DNA of 41,251 bases from Thecamonas trahens ATCC 50062 (GCF_000142905.1 NW_013657676.1:261382-302632), one strand, 5' to 3'. Shown: positions 8,596 to 17,666, counted from the stretch's first letter. Notes: generated from the sequence alone by a model not told the origin. Numbers and translations: made by a program.

Positions 8596-10037
8596 CTATG
8601 TGGCGGCTGGGGAGCTGTCTGGCGAGCTTAGCGCGGCCTCAAAGGCGTGAGCGGCGTCGGACGGATCAGACCCGGGCGCGCACGGCGTCCCGGTCTCGGC
8701 CAACGCCGCGTTCTGGGCACGAAGATCAGCCAGTTGGGCCTGGAGCGTTTCCCTCTCGCGACGGACGGCGCCGCGACGGGCGGCAGCCTGATGCGGTGTC
8801 TCGTTGCCTGTTGCGGAGCGGACAGCGGCGGCAAGGCGTGTTCCAGCTTCGACCGCGAGCGACCCGACAAGGGCAGCCCTCCGCTCGATGCGCAGAGTCG
8901 AGGCGTACGTTGCCACCAACATCTTCATGTGGGCAACCACAGGTGATGCCTGAAGTGCACCCAGTGACTCGTTGGTGGCGAGCCGGTCTCGGATGGTGGC
9001 GAGCGAGGCCTTGGCAGCCTCGTACGCCTCCGACGGCTGGAAACCCTCGATCTGCCGGCGCATGGCAGCAAGCGACGCGAGGAGGATTGCGCCAGAAGCT
9101 GCCATTGCCGCGCGCACGCCAGCCGCACGCGTCGCACTCTCTGTGGCATCCTCGCTCGTCAGCGGTGACGTGCTTGCGGCCGGCAGGTTACCTGCAGGCA
9201 CGACCGCACCTCGCACGCCACGAGCCTTGGCCTCGGCGATCAGTCGTGCACGCTCGGCGGCGCGTGCAGCTTGCATCAGATGCGCTTGGCTGTGGGCCTT
9301 GGCCTTGGCGGCTGCTGTCGCGCCCTTGGGGATGGCAACACCGTGCGAGCTCGACGGGGGCGGCGAGTGTATGGGTGTCGGGCCCGAAGCAGGCTCCACC
9401 TCTGCGGCAAACGCTTCAAAGCGGGACTTGGAAAAGTCAAAGGCCGAGGCAAAGGCAAGCAGGCCGTTGAGGTCTGAGACCAGGATCTGGCCGCACATCA
9501 TGGCCAGCATCGGGTCGGTCGTCCCAGCGAGAACGCCGACCAGAACCTGCGGCGAGAGAGTGACCACAGTCGGCGGCAGCCATGCGGAGGCATCACAATC
9601 ATCGTCCTCGCCCTCGGTCTCGACAGTCACCAAGCCGTCGACAACCCGGACCACCACCGTGTGCACAGTCGCCTCGGCGCCGGTCCCGTCCTTGACCACG
9701 AACACCGCCTGCGGGGTGGAGGTTCGGCACCGATGGCAGTCGTTGGGAATAGCCACATCGCCACCATCACCAGCAGCAGCACCAGCACCAGCACCAGCAA
9801 CATATGATTATCAGTCCCGATGACAACCTGGGTGAGTGAGGGCTACTCTGGTGACTGGGGGGGGGGGGGGGGGGGGGAAGGAGGCCGGCATCTTCCGTTG
9901 CGCAACACACAGCCCCTCCCACCGCAAGCACGTACCCCGCCACTGTATCGAGACTCAGGCCCCTTGTAGGCATACGGAATAAACGCCAGGGCGGCGGCCA
10001 AGGCTTGCTGCGCGTCCACGTCGCTCTCCGAGGCCAT
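8596..10037 (-). CDS. SCP2 sterol-binding-domain protein with C-terminal coiled coil, two exons
   Basis: Exon 1 (10037-9936) encodes MASESDVDAQQALAAALAF and IPYAYKGPESRYSGG. Exon 2 (9708-8596) begins AVFVVKDGTG. The join is phase 0 and gives about 404 residues. Residues ~35-130 look like an SCP2 lipid-transfer fold: an initial beta region (AVFVVKD, VHTVVVRVVDG), then VVTLSPQVLVGVLAGTTDP and MLAMMCGQILVSDLNGLLAF. These match the family pattern in which a short helix and DP precede a GKL-x-V-x-G-x-x-x-LA segment. The remainder is Ala-rich and helical, with a probable coiled coil (RRERETLQAQLADLRAQNAAL) near the end. SCP2 domains bind sterols and fatty acyl chains. The partner of the helical tail is unknown. 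No peroxisomal SKL-type signal is present (the end is SPAAT). Confidence 0.72.
9709..9935 (-). other. SCP2-protein intron (227 bp)
   Basis: Coding-strand donor GGCGGG|GTACGT and acceptor CCGCAG|GCG. In-frame TGA and TAA codons upstream of the acceptor in the exon 2 frame make the splice necessary. The intron holds a 21-base homopolymer (9857-9877) and GGT/GCT triplet-like repeats near the acceptor. Confidence 0.78.
9857..9877. repeat. Poly-G run in SCP2-protein intron
   Basis: Twenty-one consecutive G on the plus strand, poly-C on the coding strand of the surrounding intron. Confidence 0.9.
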
Positions 10038-10240
10038 GGCTGAGAGAAGGAGTCGTGTGTGGTGCGCAACGTGGACGTGGTGGCTGGTGGGCGGCAGGCG
10101 GTGGTCAGCAGGCGGTGGTCAGCATGTGATGGCCAGTGGTGGGCGTGGCTGGATCACGTCGGATGGATGTGTGTTTTGCTTGCGGTCGACCTCTAGCGTA
10201 CCAGACTCACGCTCCAGTTGGAGACCGGTGCGTCGGTCAT

Positions 10241-13200
10241 TTACTGCCTGGCCTTTCCCTTGACCACAGCCACAATCCGCGGAACGACCATTGCGCCGAC
10301 TGCAAGGGCGCATGAAGCCGCGACAGCATACCCGGCGTAATGGGCCCAGCTCGCTGCCGCCCGCGCGTGACGGAGGGCGCGGGCGCTCCCTGCCCGCGGC
10401 ACAACGCCTGGTACAACGAGCGGTGCCGGTCTCAGGATCTCAAAGGGTGTGGGCCGTGGCCGGAGCGGCGATGACGGCACAGCGCCAGGCGAGTCGGGCA
10501 TCGGAGCGAGGAGCGCGTCGACCCGCTCGAGCTCGTCTTCGAGCTTGGTGGTGTACGCTGCCGCCTGTGCGGCATAGAGACAGTCGAGGGCAGAGCGGAT
10601 GCGTGCTGCAGAAAAGGCCGAGAGCTCGGCAGGGCTCGGCCGTGGCTCGGTCCGCGCCACGTGCTTGAGCCATGACGAGTAGTACCGGAGGAGCGCCTTG
10701 ATGGCGCGGACGGCGCGCGGATGCTCCACGCCGAACTTGGCGCATGCAAGCGAGACCGCCTCCTGGACGTATGGCTCGCCAGTGGCATAATCGTGGCGTG
10801 TAGCGTAGACGGTCTGCAGTGCCGAAAGATTGTGGAGGACGTTGCGGTGTGAGGCGCCGAGTGAGAGCTTGTTGATCCGCAGCGCCTCGAGGAGCGCGGC
10901 CTCGGCGGCGGGGAGATCCTTGCGGTGGAGCCAGTACGAGCCGAGCGCCGAATGGTCCGAAGCAACCTCGGGATGGTTCGGCCCGAGCAGCGTCGAGCGG
11001 ACTTCGAGTGCGCGCCCGAGGAGATTGTGCGCTAGATCGTACTCTCGGAGATAGAGGTGGAGCATGCCAACGTTGTGGAGCGTCCGTGCAGTCTCGGGGT
11101 GCATCTCGCCAAACCGCTGTGTGCGGATAGCGAGTGCCGCGTTGAGGTACCGCTTGGCCTCGTCAAAGTCCTTCAGTCGGCGATGAACGTTGCCGAGATT
11201 GTTGAGCACCGCCGCCACCAGCGGGTGGTTTTCATCAAAGAGAGCCGTCCGGATGTCGAGCGCCTGGTGAAGGAGCGCTGACGCAGTGTCGTACTCGTGA
11301 CGATACGAGGCGATGAGTGCCATGTCATTGATGATTGCTGCGTACTCGGCGTGATGCGTTCCAACCGATGCCAAAACTATGTCGCGCGCCTGCTCGTAGA
11401 GCGACTCGGCACGCTCGTAGTCGTCAAACGAGTAAAAGTTGAGAAAGGCGAGATGCCGGAGCGTGTTGGCCACCAGCGGGTGGTCGTGGCCAAAGAGGTC
11501 GCGGCGGATGGCGAGCGCCTGCTCGAGCTCGTCCTCAGACGCGTTGTAGTTGGACTCGGCGCCATAGACACTGGCAAGGAGCATGCGGGTAGCAGCGACG
11601 CCAGCAGACTCGGGGCCGGCCAACTCAGCCTTGATCGCAAGCGCCCGGGTGAGCGCCCGTCGAGCCTGGCCGTAGCGGCCCTGCGCCTGACGCAGCTGGC
11701 CGACAAGGTCGAGGCACGCCGCACGGACATCTGCCACGCCAGACGTCGCCCGCCCGTGGTCAGGCGCTTCCATGGCCTCCAGCACCTCAAGAGCATGTCG
11801 GAGCAACGCGTCCGCCTTGGCGTACTGCGCCATCTCGCGGCAAACCGAGGCGAGGCCGAGCTCAACTCGCGCTTGGACCAGTGAGCCCTCGTCCGAGCTC
11901 CCCAGCTCGGCAGCCTCGGCAAGGAGCGCGTGTGCGCCGTGGTAGTGGCACGCCTGCAGCTGCGCCATGCCGTACTCGTACAGACTCTCCGTCAAAACAG
12001 GAACGATGGCCGGCAGCCGCTTTGCGAGCCTGCGCCGTAGCTTGAGCGCAGCTTCAAAGGCCTCGGACGCCGGCGCGATCTGCCCGTCGCTGGCGTACGC
12101 CACTCCAAGCTCGTGGTGGACAGCCGCGAGCTTGGAGTCTGTGGCATCGTGCGCCCACATGCGAGGCGAGAATAGCCGCGCGAGCGACGCCACCGGCGAG
12201 TCGATGCTCTCTGGATCGGCAGCGAGAAGCACCTTGCGAAGCGAGAGGACGAGTCCGATGTAGGTGGCTGGAGGGAAGCGTGCCCGCAGCAGCCGTCCGC
12301 CGGAAATGATCATCTGCGCCATCAGGTCCTCGGGCGGCGCCACGCCGCGAACAACTCGGAGCGCATCGAGCGAAGCCTGGACCTCGGCTGGCATCCACTG
12401 CGGCTGAGCCTGCGGTGGGGGCTGGTGCAGAGGCGCAAGCCCGACGCGAGGCTCGGGTCCTGCTGCCTCTAGCTCACACGGAAGCCGCGAGTACCGCACG
12501 CACTCTTCCAGCGCGTGCATGATGCTCGCTTCGAGGTCGACAAACGCCCGAAAGGCGGCTGCAAAGTCAGGCAGCTCGGCGAGCTCGACCACTTTGTCCG
12601 CGCAATACTCGATGAACCGGGCCCGAAAGTACATGCCCGGCGCCTTTGGCCAGGCAGTAGCTTGTGGCTCCAAGGCGTCCGAGACGTGACCGACATCGCT
12701 ACCGCGGGCCGGCACCGCAATCCGTGGGCGATTTTCATGCGAGGGCCGCGGTCGGGCCGGCGACGGCGCAGCGGGCTGGGAGAGCTCGACGCGCGTCTCG
12801 GGCCCCGGCACTGAACCGGCGCCAAGGGCGGCGAGCTCGTGGACCACAAACTTGCGAACGAGTGGATGAAGCGAGTAGCGCCCAGTGCTTGGCGCGTAGC
12901 GGACGAGGAAGATGTGGTGAAGCTCGGCGAGAAGCTCCGACGCAGCATCGTGGTCAAGGCAGAGGACATGGGAAGCGGCGTCGACGTCAAAGTCTGCGTG
13001 GAACGTGGCGAGGCCTACAAAGTGCAGCTGCTGGGTGTGCGAGAGGGTGGCGAGCGAGGCAACAAGCGCAGCACCAAGCGACGAATCGGAGAGCGCAAAG
13101 AGATCGACGTTATTGAGACGGTCAAGGAGCGGTTCGAGCGGGAGGTGAGCCCGCTTGCGGAGGAGTGCCGAGATGACTGTGAGCGCAAGCGGGAAGCCGC

Positions 13201-14965
13201 CCGCGAGGACGGCGACCGACGACGCCTGGTCCGGCGAGAGCTCCGGATTGGCGTGCCGCAGAAAAGCAACCGAGTCGCTGTGGTCGAGCGGATCGAGGCG
13301 GACGTCGACGGCTGGGACATCAGTGACAGCAATGGGCACCGCGGCGGTGACCACGACGCAGCAGGCCGATGACGGCAAGAGTTCGTGGACAAGCTTTGCC
13401 GACGGCGCGTCTTCGAGAAGCAGCAGCGATGGCTCGCCGTGGAAGCACGAGAGGTACAGGCCGTCGAGCTCGGCTGCGTGGACGGGCAGCGATCCGAGGT
13501 TGGGGTAAAAGGCGCGGACGACAAAGGCGCGCGCTTCGGCAGGCGTGAGGTAGGTCGTCGGCGTGACCCGGAGCGAGATGGAAAACTGTCGCGGGTAGTC
13601 GTCGGAGAGACCGGCGACAAGCTGGCGGGCAAACGAGGCTTTGCCAATGCCGGGCGGTCCGGCGACAACAACAGCCTTGATGGGCGAGGCCTCGGACCGG
13701 ATGTCGTCAAGGGTGGCACCCACGAGCCCATCGCGGGCCGACGGGACCGAGCCGTGGGTGATGATCTTGTACTGTGAGGTGTTGAGGCGCGAGGTCGGGC
13801 CAGACGGCTGGGGCGGCGCACCGAGGGCGGCAGCCGTGCCCGGTGGAGCGTTCATGCGCTCGAGAATGAGCTGCATCGGCATGACGTAGGTCGACGAGTC
13901 ACGGCGAATGTATGCCGTCGGCTTGTTGCGGCCAATGAGATAGACCGGAGCCGGGCCGCGGGCAATGTGGAACTCGACAACAAAGGTGGGGTAGGCCGGT
14001 GCGTTGAGAACCGGGACAAAGCGAATGGCGATGAGCGACGAGTCAACAGGCGGCCACATGTCGTGAAGGACGCGGTCAGTGGCGAGGCGAAGGTCGTCGC
14101 GATTGGAGCGATTGAGGACAACGCCCTTGATGACTCCGTCGTCGGTGACGCCAAAGTACACGCACCCGCCGTTGGTGTTGATGAGCGAGTTGAGGTACTT
14201 GGAGAGGTAGTCAGAAATGCGACGGACCGGAGTCCGCGCTCGCTGGACAGCCTTGAACTCGTGCATGCGGTCTTCGTCGTAGCCAATGATCGCGTCGTAG
14301 AGGTACGGATCCGGCGGTGTGTCCGACGACGGCAGAACGTGCTCGGGGACGCAAGCTGCGGCAGCAATGGCAAACTCGTCCGGCGCCGGGGACGGCGCAC
14401 GCGAGCCAGCGGGTGTCGTCCGCGGCGGCGGGCCGCCAATGTCGTCGTACTCGACCACATTGAGCTCGTTGCCGCCGGGCTCGCCAGTCTCAGCACGACC
14501 CTCGTCCGCAGACAACACGGGCTTGGGCATGGCCGTCTCAACACCTGGCAAGCGCTGCGCCTCGCCTGCAAGGTCGCGGAGGACGGTGACAAAGGCTTGA
14601 TCCGGATCGTCAGGCTCCGAGTCAGCGACGGGATGTGGCGAGTCCGGATCGTCGCCCGTGCCGCCGGCTGAGAACACAACGTCGGCCATCGAGCCGGTGG
14701 AGAAAGCCCCGCGCGGGGTGCCGTACGTCGACGGCGGGCCCGAGGCCGAGCCCGATCCTGGCGAGACCACGAGCGTGCCGGCCGGCGAAGACGATGGCGG
14801 GACGATCGTGAGCGACGGGATGCGGCGGCGAGTGTGCGGGGTGTTAGCGGCGGTGGCAGGGCCAGGCGACGGCGAGGCTGGTGCAGGCGAAGGAGGCGTT
14901 GGCAAGTCGTGGTTGACCACCGCGTCGTCGTCGTCGTCCCTGTGAATGGACGAGACACCACCCAT
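10241..14965 (-). CDS. Schlafen/AlbA - STAND NTPase - TPR protein with C-terminal membrane anchor
   Basis: Single exon, about 1574 residues from the ATG at 14965. The start MGGVSS is a possible N-myristoylation site. In-frame ATGs at 15001 and 15103 would extend it. After ~190 disordered residues comes an AlbA_2/Schlafen-type domain (~220-375) with E231-x4-E236-F-K238, NTNGGCVYFGV and D275/D276. That acidic spacing resembles the nuclease site of vertebrate Schlafens. A STAND/NB-ARC NTPase (~395-710) follows: P-loop GPPGIGKAS (436-444), Walker B LLLLEDA, GLPL-like GGFPLAL (589-595), and an MHD-like RYSLHPLVRKF. The residue after the P-loop Lys is Ala, so Mg/ATP binding may be altered. About eleven 42-residue TPRs of kinesin-light-chain type fill ~942-1425. 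A hydrophobic C-terminal span (YAVAASCALAVGAMVV) ends in a short basic tail. NLR-type proteins combine effector, STAND switch and repeat sensor in this order. An immune or stress-sensing role is inference. Confidence 0.85.
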   Translation of the reverse strand: MGGVSSIHRDDDDDAVVNHDLPTPPSPAPASPSPGPATAANTPHTRRRIPSLTIVPPSSSPAGTLVVSPGSGSASGPPSTYGTPRGAFSTGSMADVVFSAGGTGDDPDSPHPVADSEPDDPDQAFVTVLRDLAGEAQRLPGVETAMPKPVLSADEGRAETGEPGGNELNVVEYDDIGGPPPRTTPAGSRAPSPAPDEFAIAAAACVPEHVLPSSDTPPDPYLYDAIIGYDEDRMHEFKAVQRARTPVRRISDYLSKYLNSLINTNGGCVYFGVTDDGVIKGVVLNRSNRDDLRLATDRVLHDMWPPVDSSLIAIRFVPVLNAPAYPTFVVEFHIARGPAPVYLIGRNKPTAYIRRDSSTYVMPMQLILERMNAPPGTAAALGAPPQPSGPTSRLNTSQYKIITHGSVPSARDGLVGATLDDIRSEASPIKAVVVAGPPGIGKASFARQLVAGLSDDYPRQFSISLRVTPTTYLTPAEARAFVVRAFYPNLGSLPVHAAELDGLYLSCFHGEPSLLLLEDAPSAKLVHELLPSSACCVVVTAAVPIAVTDVPAVDVRLDPLDHSDSVAFLRHANPELSPDQASSVAVLAGGFPLALTVISALLRKRAHLPLEPLLDRLNNVDLFALSDSSLGAALVASLATLSHTQQLHFVGLATFHADFDVDAASHVLCLDHDAASELLAELHHIFLVRYAPSTGRYSLHPLVRKFVVHELAALGAGSVPGPETRVELSQPAAPSPARPRPSHENRPRIAVPARGSDVGHVSDALEPQATAWPKAPGMYFRARFIEYCADKVVELAELPDFAAAFRAFVDLEASIMHALEECVRYSRLPCELEAAGPEPRVGLAPLHQPPPQAQPQWMPAEVQASLDALRVVRGVAPPEDLMAQMIISGGRLLRARFPPATYIGLVLSLRKVLLAADPESIDSPVASLARLFSPRMWAHDATDSKLAAVHHELGVAYASDGQIAPASEAFEAALKLRRRLAKRLPAIVPVLTESLYEYGMAQLQACHYHGAHALLAEAAELGSSDEGSLVQARVELGLASVCREMAQYAKADALLRHALEVLEAMEAPDHGRATSGVADVRAACLDLVGQLRQAQGRYGQARRALTRALAIKAELAGPESAGVAATRMLLASVYGAESNYNASEDELEQALAIRRDLFGHDHPLVANTLRHLAFLNFYSFDDYERAESLYEQARDIVLASVGTHHAEYAAIINDMALIASYRHEYDTASALLHQALDIRTALFDENHPLVAAVLNNLGNVHRRLKDFDEAKRYLNAALAIRTQRFGEMHPETARTLHNVGMLHLYLREYDLAHNLLGRALEVRSTLLGPNHPEVASDHSALGSYWLHRKDLPAAEAALLEALRINKLSLGASHRNVLHNLSALQTVYATRHDYATGEPYVQEAVSLACAKFGVEHPRAVRAIKALLRYYSSWLKHVARTEPRPSPAELSAFSAARIRSALDCLYAAQAAAYTTKLEDELERVDALLAPMPDSPGAVPSSPLRPRPTPFEILRPAPLVVPGVVPRAGSARALRHARAAASWAHYAGYAVAASCALAVGAMVVPRIVAVVKGKARQ

Positions 14966-15281
14966 GACTTGGGTATGATTGTAGAGTGGAGGTGGCAGCA
15001 TTCGGCGAGTGGCGGCACAAGCACAAGCAGGTGCAGCTGGTGCTGGCAGGTGAGAGACAGACCGAACTGCCGTCACTTCCGCGTCCGAAACTAACCCAAA
15101 CATCGACGCGGGTTTGGGTCACACGGACAGCCACGGCACGGGCCCCTCGGCTCCACGCAAACAAACAAGCACCGATACCCATCTCCCGGCCGACACAGTC
15201 CCACCCAGCTCGAGCCTCACACACACACATCTTTTCTCCCACCTCAACCTCAAGTCCCCCGCTTTGAGAAACTGGTGCATT
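14966..15281. other. Divergent intergenic region, STAND protein / EF-hand-USP
   Basis: A 316-base stretch between two divergent starts. It includes in-frame upstream extension of the STAND protein on the minus strand (to 15103), which could be 5' UTR or extra N-terminus. It also holds a short CA-rich tract near 15220-15233 on the plus strand and a pyrimidine-rich leader before the plus-strand ATG. No TATA-like element or other gene is evident. Confidence 0.6.
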
Positions 15282-16391
15282 ATGGGCCAGGGCCATGCCA
15301 AGGAGGCAGAGATGCGGACGCTTGCGGCGGCGCAGGAGGACACCCACTTTACCCTCTCCGAGGTCAAGCATCTGCGCAAGCATTACGAGCGGGTGTGCGG
15401 CGGATCGGAGCTGACTCGCGATCAGTTTGGCGAGCTTGTGGACGAGCTGCATCTTCCGGGACTCTCGGACTCGCGCGAGATGCTGGACGAGGTCTTTACC
15501 CTCTTTGACATCGACGAGTCGGACAGCGTCAACTTTAAGGATCTTCTCTCGGCGCTTTCCATCTGCGCACGCGGCTCGCTGGAGGAACGCATTCTGCTGG
15601 CCTTCCACATGTTTGGCGCCACGTCAGGCGGCGTGGTGTCGCGGGCATCGATGCTCAAGGTGCTGACCCACCTCGCGCCGCTCATCCGGTCGTCGGGCGA
15701 GGGCGTGCCGGGAGTGCTGCCTTCCGACGCCAGCAGCTCGATCAACAGTGCAGGTGTTGCCGACGCCGGCGTTGACATCGACGCCTTGTCGCAGTTTGTC
15801 GACACCATCTTTGCCGAGTGCGATCTTGATGCCGACGGCGCACTCAACATCCCCGAGTTTACGCGGGCCGTGCGTGCGACGCCGCAGCTGCTTGCCTTCA
15901 TGGGCAACTTTGTGACGGCCGACACCGCCGCCAACCGGCCGCGCCGCTACCTAGTGGCGGTCGATGGTGGCGAATCATGCCACCGCGCGTTCCAGCACGT
16001 TCTCACTGACCTGCAGGGCCGTGAGCACTCCCTCCACCTCGTCGTCGTTGTCCGCAAGCTCGACCCGCGCCACAAGCCGCCGCTCATGTCCTCGGCCAAA
16101 TTTGAGGCCGAGTTTGCTGCCCGCCACGATGCCATGCTCGCCACCATGCAGTCGTTTGAGGAGCTGGCTCACGAGGCCGGTGTCGCCCGCGTCGAGACCG
16201 AGGTCGTCCGCGACGTCGCCGAGGTCGGCCCGGCTATCATCGACGTCGCCCACCGCATCGACGCCGACGTCCTTGCCATGGGCTTTGAGGGCCAGTCTGG
16301 CCGCCAGCACAACTCTGCGGACGTCCATCTCGGCTATGTCGCCTCGTACTGCATCCAGCATGCCCACTGCTCGGTCCTCATCATCAAGTAA
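15282..16391 (+). CDS. EF-hand calcium sensor fused to a universal stress protein domain
   Basis: A 369-residue single-exon protein. It begins MGQGHAKEAEMRTL, a plausible N-myristoylation signal of the kind seen on calcineurin B and neuronal calcium sensors. The N-terminal ~205 residues are EF-hand helices. Loop D76-D87 (DIDESDSVNFKD) is near-canonical, and loop D181-E192 (DLDADGALNIPE) is canonical. Two other hands appear degenerate. Residues ~222-369 form a universal stress protein fold: a first strand RRYLVAVDGGESCHRAF, a central DVLAMGFEGQSG, and the typical end LGYVASYCIQHAHCSVLIIK. The USP nucleotide motif G-x2-G-x9-G-S/T is only partly kept (GFEG, then LGY), so ATP binding is uncertain. 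The likely role is a calcium-dependent, membrane-associated stress sensor, by inference. The ATG at 15282 was chosen because it opens the EF-hand homology. The upstream in-frame sequence is CA- and Pro-rich leader. Confidence 0.9.
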   Translation: MGQGHAKEAEMRTLAAAQEDTHFTLSEVKHLRKHYERVCGGSELTRDQFGELVDELHLPGLSDSREMLDEVFTLFDIDESDSVNFKDLLSALSICARGSLEERILLAFHMFGATSGGVVSRASMLKVLTHLAPLIRSSGEGVPGVLPSDASSSINSAGVADAGVDIDALSQFVDTIFAECDLDADGALNIPEFTRAVRATPQLLAFMGNFVTADTAANRPRRYLVAVDGGESCHRAFQHVLTDLQGREHSLHLVVVVRKLDPRHKPPLMSSAKFEAEFAARHDAMLATMQSFEELAHEAGVARVETEVVRDVAEVGPAIIDVAHRIDADVLAMGFEGQSGRQHNSADVHLGYVASYCIQHAHCSVLIIK

Positions 16392-16505
16392 CTGCTTCCC
16401 CCCCTGATCCCCCTCCTCCCAAGCCCCTCACGCGCTACGAGCCATACGACAGCAACACCTCACCCACGCCATTCCCTTCCCCACCCTCCTCACCCCTCCA
16501 CACAT

Positions 16506-16527
16506 ACACACACACACACACACACAC
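16506..16527. repeat. (AC)n microsatellite before IMP4
   Basis: AC repeat of eleven units in the 160-base gap between the EF-hand/USP stop and the IMP4 start codon, followed by TATA/CATA-like alternating purine-pyrimidine sequence up to the ATG. Confidence 0.9.
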
Positions 16528-16551
16528 ATACACACGTATATACATACAACC

Positions 16552-17584
16552 ATGGTTCGTCACCCCACTCCCCTTCCCCCTCCTCCCACCCGTCCACCCC
16601 GTCCATCCTGCGCTCCCATCCATCCTCCTCCTCTTCCCTCCCTCACTCCCCCCCACCCCCACTCACTCCCTCCACCCCCCACCCCCACCCACACGCACAT
16701 AGATCCGCCGCAACATCCGGCTGCGCAAGGACTACATCTACCAGAAGAGCCAAGAGGCCAAGGAGCGGGCCAAGGCCGAGAAGAAGGAGCGGCTGCGCAA
16801 GGCGCTCGATGAGGGCCGCATGATCGACCCGCAGCTGCGGCGGGATGTGGCCGAACTGGCGGCAGAGATGGAGATGGACGATGCTGGTGGCGAGGGCTCT
16901 GCAGCGGCGCTGCAGGCCGAGCTGATGGACAACGAGTATGCAAACGCGGGAGTGTTCGACCCGCGGGTGGTGGTGACGACCTCCCGCGAGCCGTCGGTCC
17001 TCCTCAAGCAGTTTGCCAAGGAGATCCGCTTGCTCTTCCCCAACGCGCAGCGGATCAACCGCGGCGGGTACCGGACCAAGGACCTGATGGATGCCTGCCG
17101 TGAGAACAACGTCACCGATCTGGTCGTCGTCCAGGAGCACCGCGGCATTCCGGACGGCCTGGTTGTCTGCCACTTTCCCTTTGGTCCCACGGCGTACTTT
17201 ACCCTGGCCAACGTAGTCACCCGCCACGAGATCAAGGCTGCCACCAAGGTCTCCGAGGCCTATCCGCACCTCATCTTCCACGGCTTTACCACCCGCCTCG
17301 GCCAGCGCGTCGCAGACATCCTCAAGTACCTGTTCCCGGTTCCCAAGGACGAGTCCAAGCGCGTCATGTCCTTCATCAACGAGGCCGACTACATCTCCTT
17401 CCGCCACCACGTCTACGAGCAGCACGGCCACACGCCTGACGACGTCGAACTCGTCGAGGTCGGGCCGCGTTTCGAGCTCCGCCCCTACAAGATCGTCCTC
17501 GGCACCCTCGAGCAGCGCGAGGCAGACTCGGAATGGGAACTCCGTCCCTACCACAACACCGCCAAGAAGCGCCGAAAGCTGTAG
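16552..17584 (+). CDS. IMP4: U3 snoRNP protein IMP4 (Brix domain), start codon in its own exon
   Basis: IMP4 is a core component of the U3 snoRNP/SSU processome for 18S rRNA maturation in the nucleolus. The body is unmistakable: RRNIRLRKDYIYQKSQ, DPRVVVTTSREPS, FAKEIRLLFPNAQRINRGGY, VVQEHRGIPDGLVVCHFPFG, PTAYFTLANVVTRHEI, PHLIFHGFTTRLGQR, LKYLFPVPKDESKRV, NEADYISFRHHVY and VGPRFELRPYKIVLGTLEQ. The spliced product is 294 residues, close to human and yeast. IMP4 proteins begin M-(L/I)-R-R. Here IRRN starts exactly at an acceptor (ACATAG|ATCCGC, exon 2 16703-17584). The nearest upstream ATG is followed at once by GTTCGT, so coding exon 1 is just the ATG (16552-16554). The alternative of a downstream Met (16820) would delete the conserved N-terminal helix. 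Confidence 0.96.
16555..16702 (+). other. IMP4 intron directly after the ATG (148 bp)
   Basis: Donor ATG|GTTCGT, acceptor ACATAG|ATC, phase 0. The interior is almost entirely C-rich with Pro-coding-like CCCTCC and CCCCCAC blocks and CA steps. Confidence 0.82.
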
Positions 17585-17653
17585 CTCTGCCCTTCTCACA
17601 TCAGAGCCGTATCCCTTTGCCCATCCAGTGGCCATCAAATACGTCTCACCATT

Positions 17654-17666
17654 CCCCCCCCCCCCC
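17654..17666. repeat. Poly-C run before MSH2
   Basis: Thirteen C on the plus (coding) strand in the 148-base gap between the IMP4 stop and the MSH2 start. Confidence 0.9.

Noticed and set aside
13852-15024. Ser/Thr/Arg-rich 390-codon minus-strand frame inside the STAND protein
   Set aside because: Out-of-frame translation of the Pro/Ser-rich N-terminus. The composition is typical of a frame shadow.
15114-15281. N-terminal extension of the EF-hand/USP protein from an in-frame ATG at 15114
   Set aside because: The extension is Thr/His/Pro leader-like sequence, while MGQG at 15282 starts the homologous part and offers a myristoylation site.
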